Source: Candidatus Parcubacteria bacterium (lineage in GTDB: Bacteria; Patescibacteriota; Minisyncoccia; JACPXH01). From it: a DNA stretch of 36,429 nucleotides. Each line of letters starts with the position of its first letter. Position 1 is the first letter of the stretch. Of the stretch, positions 25,052 to 33,227 are shown one piece after another. A model generated the notes under the pieces. The model did no database searches and was not told the DNA's origin. It saw nothing but the letters and a program-made list of their open reading frames with translations. The DNA lies in assembly GCA_016196625.1 (NCBI GenBank), contig JACPXH010000002.1:1-36429 (forward strand). Reading direction: 5' to 3'. The translations under genes and the position numbers were made by a program.

Positions 25052-25183
25052 GGCTCGCGTGAGCCTATGCGTGGCCTCGCCTTGCTAACCCGCACCATGC
25101 GGGTTTTAGCGAGACCGTTAGTTACAGCTTTCAAGCCATGAAGCGAAAATTGCCTCAAAAACGGCTTAAAAGCTGTAACTAAC
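25052..25183 (-). promoter_or_regulatory. Structured 5' leader of the DGR target gene: three successive hairpins
   Basis: GGCTC-gcgt-GAGCC (25052-25065); AACCCGCA-CCA-TGCGGGTT (25087-25105); GTTAGTTACAGCTTTcAAGCC / GGCTTaAAAGCTGTAACTAAC (25117-25137 / 25163-25183). Confidence 0.6.
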
Positions 25184-25370
25184 CATTCGATAAACTCGGG
25201 GCAAGCCCGCAAGTAGTCGCGTAGAAGAACTCAATCATGGTAGCACACAGTGTATTGCTCTGTCAAGTGCGTTGGTTCGCCACCTTGCACAACCCTGGGC
25301 GAGACTCCGCTCACCCAAAGAGTCGCTCCGAGACGGTAACTGAACAATCTCGTCGATCCCGAGATTCTTC

Positions 25371-25412
25371 GCGGAGTTTATCCTGAGCGCAGTCGAAGGA
25401 CTCAGAATGACG
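25371..25412. repeat. Interspersed repeat of the CTTCGCGGAGTTTATCCTGAGCGCAGTCGAAGGACTCAGAATGACG type
   Basis: Same wording recurs in the leuS repeat (CTTCGCGGAGTTTACCCCGAG) and partly near 18556-18600 (CCCCGAGCGAAGTCGAAGGGCGACG). Confidence 0.7.
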
Positions 25413-25418
25413 GCGGAA

Positions 25419-28400
25419 CTACGTTCTGGGCCGCCGCACCGCCAGCCACACTTTTACGCCTTCCAAGTCGAACTCGCACTCCGCGGCAAAGGTGTGCGCA
25501 TCGTCTCGCCCCCTGACGAGAGCTTTGAGGCCGGATTCTTTTTCAATGGTGGCGCGCCAGCGTTCAACCAGACCGTCGAACCGAGCCGCCTGCGGGCCGC
25601 TTGCGGAAAGCCACAAAAGCACTTTGTCTTGGGGTTTGCAGCCCGCGTCGCGCCGGAGGTCTTGGATGTTCCGGATGAGTTCACGGATAGTCCCCTCTTC
25701 GCGCAAGGCTTCGGTGATGTGCGTGTCGAGCTCAACTTCGGTTTTGAGGGCTGGGTCCACAACCACCTCCTTGACATTGACCTCGTCTTTTAATAGCTCG
25801 AGGAGTTCGGGAATTTTGAACTTTGTCCCTCGACTCCGCTCGGGATATATCCTGAGCTTGTCGAGGGATTGAATTTTAAATTTTTGGAGCGGCTGGCGGA
25901 CTTTGATTTTCGCTTCAGCGCGCTGGCGCAACGCTTCGGCCGCAACCACGCGTACCGCGGACATCGCCTGTAGGAGCTGCCTATCTTTTTGGTTTTGAGC
26001 GACCGCGACTGACCAATCAGCAAGATGCACACTCGCGGGGTCGCCTTTGCCGCGCGCTCTAAGCCAAATATGTTCGGCGAGAAATGGCGTAAAGGGCGCC
26101 AGCAGCACGGCGACATGACGGAGCGTTGTACGAAACGCCTCGGCCGCGGCACCAAGCTCGCTCGCACTCGCTGGACGTTGGAATCGCCGACGCGAGCGGC
26201 GCACGTACCAGTTCGAGAGATCGTCTACAAGTCTATTAAGCGCGCGACCGGCAGCGGTCACGTCATACGCGTCGAGGCCCTTGGTTACAACAGCGGTGGT
26301 TTCAACAAGACGGGAGGCCATCCAGCGGTCGAGCAAAGTAGCCGCTGACTTCGTTGGACGCTCCGCAGATTTCGGCGCATACGTTTCGTAGAACGTAAGA
26401 ACATTGACGAGGCGCATGATGAAGTTCCGATACCGCTCTTGCAATTCTTTCTCGTCAAAACGCTTGGGGTCGCCGGCCGAGCTTGCGGTATAGAAGTACC
26501 AACGGAGCGCGTCAACGCCGTAGCGTTCGATCATTGTGTTCGGATCAACCACGTTTCCCTTGGATTTCGACATCTTCTCACCTTTGGCATCGAGAATGAG
26601 ACCGAGTGAGATCACGTTTCGATAGGGTGCACCTTTCTTCAAAAGCGTACTGATAGCAAGCAAGGTGTAGAACCACCCCCGCGTTTGGTCAATGGCTTCA
26701 CAGATGTAATCAGCGGGAAAGTTTAATTTTCCCATGAGTCGCCCGACGGCAGAGTCGCTTAAATTTTGGGTTTTGGGTTTTGGGTTTTGGGTTTTCGCGA
26801 AGGCGAACGGAAAGTTCGCCTGAGCGAACGGCATCGCGCCCGAATCAAACCATACGTCAATCACCTCGGGCACCCGTCGCATACCCGCCGCACACTTCGG
26901 GCACTTGAGCACGATTTCATCCACGTACGGCCGGTGCAGATTCACCTCGCCGGCTTCGTCAAGCGGCCAATTATGGAACTGAAATTCTTTGAATGTTGCG
27001 GGTTTGAGCAAAAACTGTTTCCAAGCCTTGGCCGAAGTTTCATTGGAATAACCGGAAAGTGCCGCGGCCATGGCCCACAAGGGATCCGAGTGCCCCACCA
27101 TGAGAATTGTCGCGCCTTCGTGTCTCGCATCAATGTCAAGCCAAGCCGCCACCGTGCGGGCTTTGGCGTCGCTCAAATTCTCTCCCCCGTCGGGCCGCTT
27201 CACATACTCAAGGAACTGACTATCGTGGATGAAAGCGCTAAATTCTTTTTCTGAATGGAGGTTGAAAGCGCCTGTATTGATCTCGCGCAGACGTTCGTCG
27301 ATCTTCACGGGTAGCCCAAGCGCCTGACCGATGATTTCGGCGGTTTCGTGCGTGCGCCGCAAGGGTGAAGCGTAGATAGCAGAAATACCGAGCTTCTTGA
27401 GTTTCGGAATTTGCTTGAGCACTGCCTCCCGGCCTTCTGGCGTAAGCGGGTTGGGTGTTTTTTCCGGCCAAGCGCTGATGTAGCCTCCGCGGTTGGACCG
27501 CGCCTCGCCATGGCGCATTAAAATATAGGTGTTGGGTTTACGCAAGCGGTGCGCATCGAGGTCTGCCAAGCTACCCACCACGAGGTGCTCGGCGCATTGC
27601 GTGCACTGCCAGATTGGCAAAGGTGTTGCCCAGTACCGCTCGCGCGAGAGCGCCCAGTCCTTGGCCTCTTTGAGCCAGCCGCCAAAGCGCCCCTCCTTCA
27701 GATACGCCGGAACCCAGTTGATTTTTTTGTTGTTCGCGATCGTGTCTTTGACGATCTTCGACATCCGAATAAACCACGAATGTTTGGCATAATAGAGAAG
27801 CGGCGTGGAACACCGCCAGCAAAACGGATACGTGTGCGTAACCGCTTCAACGGCAAAGAGAAGCCTGCGGGCTTTAAGATCCGCGATGATGGCGGGCTCA
27901 ACGTCTTTGACGAATTTACCAGTCCACGTGGGCACGTCTTTGGTGAAGGCACCGCGCTCGTCAACCGTGTGATGCATGGGTAAATCGTGCCTCTTGCCAA
28001 GCTCAAAATCATCCACGCCATACATGACGGCCGTATGCACAATGCCCGTACCTTCGTCGGTGGAAACAAAATCCGCCGGCAAAACCTGAAAAGCGTTTTC
28101 GATATGCTCGGGCTTCGCGTTGGCGAGCGCTCCGAACAGCGGCTCGTACCGCCAACCAACCAAATCGCGTCCTTGGTGGCGCCGGGCCACTTCGACTTTC
28201 GCCTTGGGGCCGCCAACGTGGTTGAGATAGGTTTTCACCGGGTTCTTCGCTTCCTTTGACCACCGCTCCCACACCGCTTCGGCCACAATCACGGATTCGC
28301 CCAGTTTGTTGCCGCTAAGCCTCAACTCGACATACGAAACCCCGGGATTCACCGCCAACCCCACGTTGCCGGGCAGGGTCCACGGCGTCGTCGTCCACGC

Positions 28401-29123
28401 AAGCAGAAACCGCGTTTCGTTTTGTGTTTTGGGATTTGTGTTTTGGGATTTATTTCGGATTTCGGATTTCGGATTTCGGATTTTGAACTTAACAAAGGCC
28501 GAGTCTTCGGTTATATCCTCATACCCCTGCGCCACCTCATGCGAAGACAGGGGCGTGCCACACCGCGGGCAGTACGGCACCACTTTGTAATCTTCCTCCA
28601 GAAGCCCGCGCTTTGAAATTTGCTGCAAAATCCACCAGACCGATTCCATGTACTCGGTCGTATAGGTCGCGTAGGGGTGGGCGGTATCGAGCCAAAATCC
28701 GATACGCTTGGTGTTACGCACCCACGCTTCGGTAAACGCCATCACCGCTTCTTTGCATTTGGCATTGAACTTGGCGATGCCGTATTTTTCGATATCTTTT
28801 TTTGACTTCAAGCCCAGCGATTTTTCAACTTGCAGCTCAACCGGAAGCCCGTGCGTATCCCACCCCGCTTTGCGCTCAACCAAAAACCCGCGCATTGTTT
28901 TGTAGCGACAAATAATGTCTTTGTACACACGCGCGAGCACGTGATGGAGCGCCGGGGGTGCATTCGCCGTAGGAGGGCCCTCATAAAACACAAACCGACG
29001 CGCTTTGGCCCGGCGCTTCAAAGATCGTTCAAAAATGCCTTCTTTCTCCCAGAACTCAAGAATCTTTTCTTCTCGCCCTGGGAAGCCCGGCGGATCATTC
29101 TGCTCGGTCATAGGGGCCATCAT
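25419..29123 (-). CDS. ileS: Isoleucyl-tRNA synthetase with inserted histidine-phosphatase domain
   Basis: EEKILEFWEKEGIFERS, FYEGPPTANAPPALHHVLARVYKD, KAGWDTHGLPVE, VIDVWFDSGAMPFAQ, EAIDQTRGWFYTL, GEKMSKSKGNVVDPN; start placed at MMAPMTEQ, ORF is open to 29369. Confidence 0.96.
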   Translation of the reverse strand: MMAPMTEQNDPPGFPGREEKILEFWEKEGIFERSLKRRAKARRFVFYEGPPTANAPPALHHVLARVYKDIICRYKTMRGFLVERKAGWDTHGLPVELQVEKSLGLKSKKDIEKYGIAKFNAKCKEAVMAFTEAWVRNTKRIGFWLDTAHPYATYTTEYMESVWWILQQISKRGLLEEDYKVVPYCPRCGTPLSSHEVAQGYEDITEDSAFVKFKIRNPKSEIRNKSQNTNPKTQNETRFLLAWTTTPWTLPGNVGLAVNPGVSYVELRLSGNKLGESVIVAEAVWERWSKEAKNPVKTYLNHVGGPKAKVEVARRHQGRDLVGWRYEPLFGALANAKPEHIENAFQVLPADFVSTDEGTGIVHTAVMYGVDDFELGKRHDLPMHHTVDERGAFTKDVPTWTGKFVKDVEPAIIADLKARRLLFAVEAVTHTYPFCWRCSTPLLYYAKHSWFIRMSKIVKDTIANNKKINWVPAYLKEGRFGGWLKEAKDWALSRERYWATPLPIWQCTQCAEHLVVGSLADLDAHRLRKPNTYILMRHGEARSNRGGYISAWPEKTPNPLTPEGREAVLKQIPKLKKLGISAIYASPLRRTHETAEIIGQALGLPVKIDERLREINTGAFNLHSEKEFSAFIHDSQFLEYVKRPDGGENLSDAKARTVAAWLDIDARHEGATILMVGHSDPLWAMAAALSGYSNETSAKAWKQFLLKPATFKEFQFHNWPLDEAGEVNLHRPYVDEIVLKCPKCAAGMRRVPEVIDVWFDSGAMPFAQANFPFAFAKTQNPKPKTQNLSDSAVGRLMGKLNFPADYICEAIDQTRGWFYTLLAISTLLKKGAPYRNVISLGLILDAKGEKMSKSKGNVVDPNTMIERYGVDALRWYFYTASSAGDPKRFDEKELQERYRNFIMRLVNVLTFYETYAPKSAERPTKSAATLLDRWMASRLVETTAVVTKGLDAYDVTAAGRALNRLVDDLSNWYVRRSRRRFQRPASASELGAAAEAFRTTLRHVAVLLAPFTPFLAEHIWLRARGKGDPASVHLADWSVAVAQNQKDRQLLQAMSAVRVVAAEALRQRAEAKIKVRQPLQKFKIQSLDKLRIYPERSRGTKFKIPELLELLKDEVNVKEVVVDPALKTEVELDTHITEALREEGTIRELIRNIQDLRRDAGCKPQDKVLLWLSASGPQAARFDGLVERWRATIEKESGLKALVRGRDDAHTFAAECEFDLEGVKVWLAVRRPRT
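25826..25868. repeat. Palindromic repeat within ileS
   Basis: TCCCTCGActccgctcgggatatatcctgagcttgTCGAGGGA; encodes SLDKLRIYPERSRG. Confidence 0.85.
26764..26797. repeat. Short tandem repeat (ttttggg)n within ileS
   Basis: ttttgggttttgggttttgggttttgggtttt; encodes KTQNPKPKTQN. Confidence 0.9.
26960..27540 (-). other. Histidine phosphatase (phosphoglycerate-mutase-like) domain encoded inside ileS
   Basis: NTYILMRHGEARSNRGG...LTPEGREAVLKQIPKLKKLGISAIYASPLRRTHETAEIIGQALGLPVKIDERLREINTGAF...RPDGGENLSDAKARTVAAWL...ATILMVGHSDPLWAM. Confidence 0.93.
28415..28490. repeat. Low-complexity repeat within ileS
   Basis: gttttgtgttttgggatttgtgttttgggatttatttcggatttcggatttcggatttcggatttt; encodes KIRNPKSEIRNKSQNTNPKTQN. 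Confidence 0.85.
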
Positions 29124-29193
29124 AAAGCCGTTTTTAGACAAAAGGAAGTCCCCCATACGGGGGGGACGAGGAATAGCATGCCTTTCGAGCTGG

Positions 29194-29400
29194 CTACGCA
29201 ATGAGTTCGCGCAAGCGCTGACCGCGAAGTTCGTCTTCATCATCCTCGCGATCCAAACGAAGCCCCAATTCGGACAACTGCTCGAAAAGAAAGACTGTCG
29301 TGCAGCTCTCGCAGCGCGCATACCGCAACGATTCTTCGGCGTTGAACACAATTTGATCTTTCGCGCCACATTCCGGACAGTCGCCCACCATTCTTGCCAT
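29194..29400 (-). CDS. Small zinc-ribbon protein
   Basis: MARMVGDCPECGAKDQIVFNAEESLRYARCESCTTVFLFEQL (CxxC...CxxC); AAGGAGG upstream. Confidence 0.7.
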   Translation of the reverse strand: MARMVGDCPECGAKDQIVFNAEESLRYARCESCTTVFLFEQLSELGLRLDREDDEDELRGQRLRELIA

Positions 29401-29475
29401 CACGCCCCTCCTTTCTCTGATGGTCCACCTACCATGCGTTAATAAGCAAACCACGCCAGCAGCCAACGATGCAAG

Positions 29476-31116
29476 CTAGATCTGCGTCTCCCGCCCCATC
29501 CGTTCCGGCGCGCTGATGCCCAAGAGCTCCAACACGCGCTGGAGAATCGTCTTAGTGCCACGTACAAGCGCGAAACGCGCAGACGTTTCGCTGACGTTGT
29601 CCGTAATCACGCGCGAGGTTTCGTAAAATTTGTGGAAGCGGTTCGCGAGATTCCACGCATAGGTGGTGAGCCGCTGGAGCTCGCCGTCGCGCACGGTTTC
29701 AACGAGCACATCGGGCAACTGAATCAATTCTACGAGGAGCGCGCGTTCCGCCGGAGCGGTGAGTGCCAAAAGCACCTTTGCATCTAAACGAAATGCCGGA
29801 GCGTTACGCTCGATCCCCGCGATGCGGGCTGATGCGTATTGAATATAGAATACCGGGTTCTCGTTGGATTGAGCCCTTGCCAACTCCACGTCAAAGTCCA
29901 AGTGCGTGGAACGCGATTTGGTGAGAAAAAAGTACCGCGCCGCATCAAGCCCCACCTCGCGAGTAAGCCACTCGAGCGGCATGGCGGTCCCAAGGCGCTT
30001 TGACATCTTGAGCGCTTCGCCCTCGCGCTTAATTCGCACGAGTTGCATGAAACGCAAATCAAGCCGGCCGGAGTAGCCAAGAATCTTGCCCACTGCTTCC
30101 ATGCGCTTGACATGCCCTTGATGGTCTGCGCCTAAGATATCGATCACCCAGTCGTACCCGCGCCAGAATTTATCCGCGTGGTACGCGATATCGGAGAGGA
30201 AGTACGTGGGCTCTCCTGACGAACGGATAAGCACCTGATCATGTTCATCGCCAAAATCGGTGGTCTTTAACCACTCGGCGCCGTCTTTTTCATACACCAG
30301 CCCCCTCCCCCGCAGATCCGCGACTACCCTCTCGGCGGCGCGGGACTCGTAAAGCTCCTCTTCTGAAAACCACGTGTCAAAATGAATCCGCAGCTCGTCT
30401 TGAATAAACTGCGCGTTCTCAAGCTGAATTTCGTGCCCGACGAGGTAGCCAGCTCCGGCTGGGTCCAGTTGCAAAAAGTTCGCCCGCTCTTTGAGGCGGC
30501 GCAACAACGCTTGCAGATGTTCAGAGTCGTAGGTCGTGCCTTGCCCCAATGCGGTTTTGCCCAACTCTTTGATCTGGGTCGAGGATTTCGCGTCGTTGAT
30601 ATAGAATTCGCGCTCAACCTTGTGGCCGGTGGCCGAAAGAATGTTTGCAAGTACATCGCCGTAAAAAGCGCCGCGGGCATTGCCCAAGGTGAGGGGGCCG
30701 GTGGGGTTGGCCGAAATGAACTCCACGAGCACACGCTTCCCTTCGCCAACCGGCGCGTGCGTGAAGTGGTACGGCTCGTCAATGAGGCGCGCCAGCTGAT
30801 GATGGAGGTAGCTGTCGGCAAGTGTAAAATTTACAAAGCCCGGCTGGACCGCTTCGACTTTTTCGAACGTGCCGGTTGTGGAAGTACGGTGCTTCAGGTC
30901 GGCAGCGAGTGAGCCGGCCACCGCCATCGCCGGCTCGCCCAATGCTTTCGCGAGCCGGAGCGCTACGCTCGTGCTGTAGTCGCCGAATGCAGGGTTTATC
31001 GGCGAGGAAACTTCAATGGTTGGCGCGGACAAATCGCCCCTCCCACGCGCGTCAAGAGTGGCACGGACAGCGTGCCTTACGAACGTGGCGATATGCGCAT
31101 GCGTTGTCTCAAGCAT
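29476..31116 (-). CDS. argS: Arginyl-tRNA synthetase
   Basis: VLVEFISANPTGPLTLGNARGAFYGDVLANIL, DIAYHADKFWRGYDWVIDILGADHQGHVKRM, LKMSKRLGTAM. Confidence 0.95.
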   Translation of the reverse strand: MLETTHAHIATFVRHAVRATLDARGRGDLSAPTIEVSSPINPAFGDYSTSVALRLAKALGEPAMAVAGSLAADLKHRTSTTGTFEKVEAVQPGFVNFTLADSYLHHQLARLIDEPYHFTHAPVGEGKRVLVEFISANPTGPLTLGNARGAFYGDVLANILSATGHKVEREFYINDAKSSTQIKELGKTALGQGTTYDSEHLQALLRRLKERANFLQLDPAGAGYLVGHEIQLENAQFIQDELRIHFDTWFSEEELYESRAAERVVADLRGRGLVYEKDGAEWLKTTDFGDEHDQVLIRSSGEPTYFLSDIAYHADKFWRGYDWVIDILGADHQGHVKRMEAVGKILGYSGRLDLRFMQLVRIKREGEALKMSKRLGTAMPLEWLTREVGLDAARYFFLTKSRSTHLDFDVELARAQSNENPVFYIQYASARIAGIERNAPAFRLDAKVLLALTAPAERALLVELIQLPDVLVETVRDGELQRLTTYAWNLANRFHKFYETSRVITDNVSETSARFALVRGTKTILQRVLELLGISAPERMGRETQI

Positions 31117-31167
31117 CTTTCAAGTCTAGCAAATAGAGCAAAAATCTCACAATCAGAAAAAGAGAGC

Positions 31168-31197
31168 GGCCCGCTCGCTCATGTGAGCGAGTGGGCC
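31168..31197. terminator. Strong hairpin
   Basis: GGCCCGCTCGCTC-ATGT-GAGCGAGTGGGCC. Confidence 0.65.
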
Positions 31198-31219
31198 GAG
31201 AAGCGCTAATCCGTCGTCG

Positions 31220-31624
31220 CTACCGGTATACAACCGGCCTGCAAAGTGCCTGACGGACGAGCCCGAAGCGAACCCGCACGGCATTCTTGATCCTGCGGCT
31301 GCGCGCCGTGCACCATTCATCGGCTTTCGGGAGTACGTAATAGAGGAGCGCGAAGTTCCCGACGAAGTAAGCCACCTCCTGAAGGAGGAACGCCACGGGT
31401 CGCTGCGAGAATTGGAAGAGTACGTTCCGGCCAACTGGGAGTAGGAACCAAAGCGCGAAGGCAGCGACGACCGCCAGTGCAAATACCACGGAGCCGACCC
31501 ATGCGCCGATGGCACCCCACACGCCGCACCGTGTCGTGGGAAGTTGGTGCGGTCCGCACCACTGAGAGAGAAGCCAATACCGGACAGAACGTCGTGGAAC
31601 CACTAACGCCACCTGAGTTGTCAT
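31220..31624 (-). CDS. Hypothetical membrane protein
   Basis: MTTQVALVVPRRS...; hydrophobic stretches VVFALAVVAAFALWFLLPV and EVAYFVGNFALLYYVL; GGAGGG upstream of ATG. Confidence 0.6.
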   Translation of the reverse strand: MTTQVALVVPRRSVRYWLLSQWCGPHQLPTTRCGVWGAIGAWVGSVVFALAVVAAFALWFLLPVGRNVLFQFSQRPVAFLLQEVAYFVGNFALLYYVLPKADEWCTARSRRIKNAVRVRFGLVRQALCRPVVYR

Positions 31625-31726
31625 GGTGCTCGCCCTCCTTTCTCCCTTAACCATATCGTCTCCGATAAGCCCCACCCCGTCAACTCGTTGCCACTCCAAT
31701 CCAAGGTGGTAGACTGAAGACGGTAT

Positions 31727-32173
31727 ATGTCAACTCTCACCGAAAATAGAAGAGCCCGCTTCGACTACGACGTCCTTGAAACCATTGAGGCGGGCATCGT
31801 ATTGACCGGTCAGGAGGTAAAATCCACGAAACTGGGGCGCATGTCGCTCACAGGCGCCTTCGGCACGGTCCACGACAACGCCGTCTGGCTCACTGGAGCT
31901 TCCATCCCTCCGTATCAACCCAAAAACGCTCCGGCGAACTACGACCCAGAACGCTCACGCAAACTGTTGCTCAACCGCAGCGAAATCAACCGGCTCGTGG
32001 GCAAAATGAAAGAGCGCGGCTTGACGTTAGTGCCGCTCAAAGTGTATACTGCGCACGGCAGAATTAAGGTTGAACTCGGGCTTGGCCGCGGAAAAAAGAC
32101 TCACGATAAGCGCGAAACAATGAAGCGGCGCGAGGCCCGGCGCGAAATAGACAGAACATTGAAAAACGGTTAA
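31727..32173 (+). CDS. smpB: SsrA-binding protein
   Basis: RRARFDYDVLETIEAGIVLTGQEVKSTKLGRMSLTGAF...KKTHDKRETMKRREARREIDR. Confidence 0.95.
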   Translation: MSTLTENRRARFDYDVLETIEAGIVLTGQEVKSTKLGRMSLTGAFGTVHDNAVWLTGASIPPYQPKNAPANYDPERSRKLLLNRSEINRLVGKMKERGLTLVPLKVYTAHGRIKVELGLGRGKKTHDKRETMKRREARREIDRTLKNG

Positions 32174-32179
32174 CTCTTT

Positions 32180-32584
32180 GGGGATGTTTTGGCCTCGATA
32201 GGATATTGCGGAAACGGATGCGGGTCGAGGCGGCTCCGCCCTCGTAAATATCCAGAGCAACCAACAAGTGCAAACTTGTTTAACCAACCAGCTCTCGCAT
32301 ACGCTTAAGTGTGCGTGAGTCTGCCCTGCGAAGCTTTGGCGGAGTAGGGCCATCGCGCCCCTGATGTTCGATAGGGGGAGTGCCCTAAACCCTCACGGGT
32401 CGGGCGAGCGGTGTCCACCATCGAACTCGACCGAACGCTCGTCGTGGCGTACGGTTCAAAATTGAGCGACAACCGTGATTCCTCTTTTGCCTTTCTTTGA
32501 GGGAATCACGTACCCAAAAAGGCTACGCCTGTAGAAACTCGTCTCCAACCATCCTACACGCGGGTTCGACTCCCGCCATCTCCA
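32180..32584 (+). ncRNA. ssrA: tmRNA
   Basis: 5' GGGGATG pairs with 3' CATCTCC; T-arm GCGGGTTCGACTCCCGC; tag reading frame GCA AAC TTG TTT AAC CAA CCA GCT CTC GCA TAC GCT TAA at 32270-32308; immediately downstream of smpB. Confidence 0.95.
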
Positions 32585-32589
32585 CAATT

Positions 32590-32617
32590 CACAACCCGCC
32601 CTCGAGGGCGGGTTGTG
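32590..32617. terminator. Perfect palindrome after ssrA
   Basis: CACAACCCGCCCTCGAGGGCGGGTTGTG. Confidence 0.7.
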
Positions 32618-32684
32618 ATGAAGTTGCAAAGCGAACCGGAATCAATTACCATCCATGTATCCGCATATTATTGACTGTCTCGTC

Positions 32685-32704
32685 CCATCCGCCGCTACCG
32701 CATC
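32685..32704. repeat. 20-bp direct repeat, copy A
   Basis: CCATCCGCCGCTACCGCATC, identical to 33228-33247. Confidence 0.95.
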
Positions 32705-32707
32705 GCC

Positions 32708-32962
32708 ATGGCCAAACGAAAAATCCAACGGAAAGTGTACAATTTTACCGCCGTTTTCGAACCGGCGGCAGAGGGTGGTTACGTAGTCTACGTTCCGGCC
32801 CTGCCCGGGTGTGTGACGCAGGGCGAAACGTTTGAAGAAGCACTGGCCATGGCCAAAGATGCCATCGCGGGGTATCTTGCGACGTTACGCGAACTGAAAG
32901 AGGAGATCCCCACCGAACCCGAAGGGGCGGTTGTCTCGAGGATCCCCGTCCAGATGCCATGA
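32708..32962 (+). CDS. hicB: HicB-family antitoxin
   Basis: YNFTAVFEPAAEGGYVVYVPALPGCVTQGETFEEALAMAKDAIAGYL. Confidence 0.88.
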   Translation: MAKRKIQRKVYNFTAVFEPAAEGGYVVYVPALPGCVTQGETFEEALAMAKDAIAGYLATLRELKEEIPTEPEGAVVSRIPVQMP

Positions 32963-33180
32963 GGCTGCCGGTACTCAAGCCTCGGCAGGTGATGCGGGTC
33001 TTGAAGCAGCTCTGATTCGTCGAGGCGCGGCAAACCGGAAGTCATTTGATCTTAGTGCATACCGCTACCAAGAAAATCGTGCCCATCCCCATCCATGCGG
33101 AAGACATCAAACGCGGCCTCCTGCGCAGCGTCATCCGACAAACGGGTCTCCCGGTTGAAGAATTTTGTAAGTTGCTTTAA
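32959..33180 (+). pseudogene. hicA: HicA-like toxin with in-frame TGA at codon 19
   Basis: MRLPVLKPRQVMRVLKQL*FVEARQTGSHLILVHTATKKIVPIPIHAEDIKRGLLRSVIRQTGLPVEEFCKLL; ATGA overlap with hicB; TGA at 33013-33015. Confidence 0.88.
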
Positions 33181-33227
33181 GATTCTGGAGTAGTATAAAG
33201 AGAACGGTAATCCTTAAACACAGACCG

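Noticed and set aside
24281-25141. 286-aa plus-strand ORF opposite the DGR target gene
   Set aside because: Antisense shadow; the minus-strand target has the VR in the expected 3' position and a coherent protein sequence.
28415-28490. Tandem ggatttc tract considered as a CRISPR-like array
   Set aside because: No repeat-spacer structure; a short-unit low-complexity tract inside ileS.
29124-29369. N-terminal extension of ileS (MARKIKLCSTPKNRC...)
   Set aside because: Overlaps the zinc-ribbon gene in another frame and does not resemble IleRS; true start is more likely MMAPMTEQ near 29123.
32959-33180. Genome-wide UGA-to-Gly recoding based on hicA
   Set aside because: TGA serves as the normal terminal stop of other genes here and conserved CDSs lack internal TGA; a point nonsense mutation is simpler.
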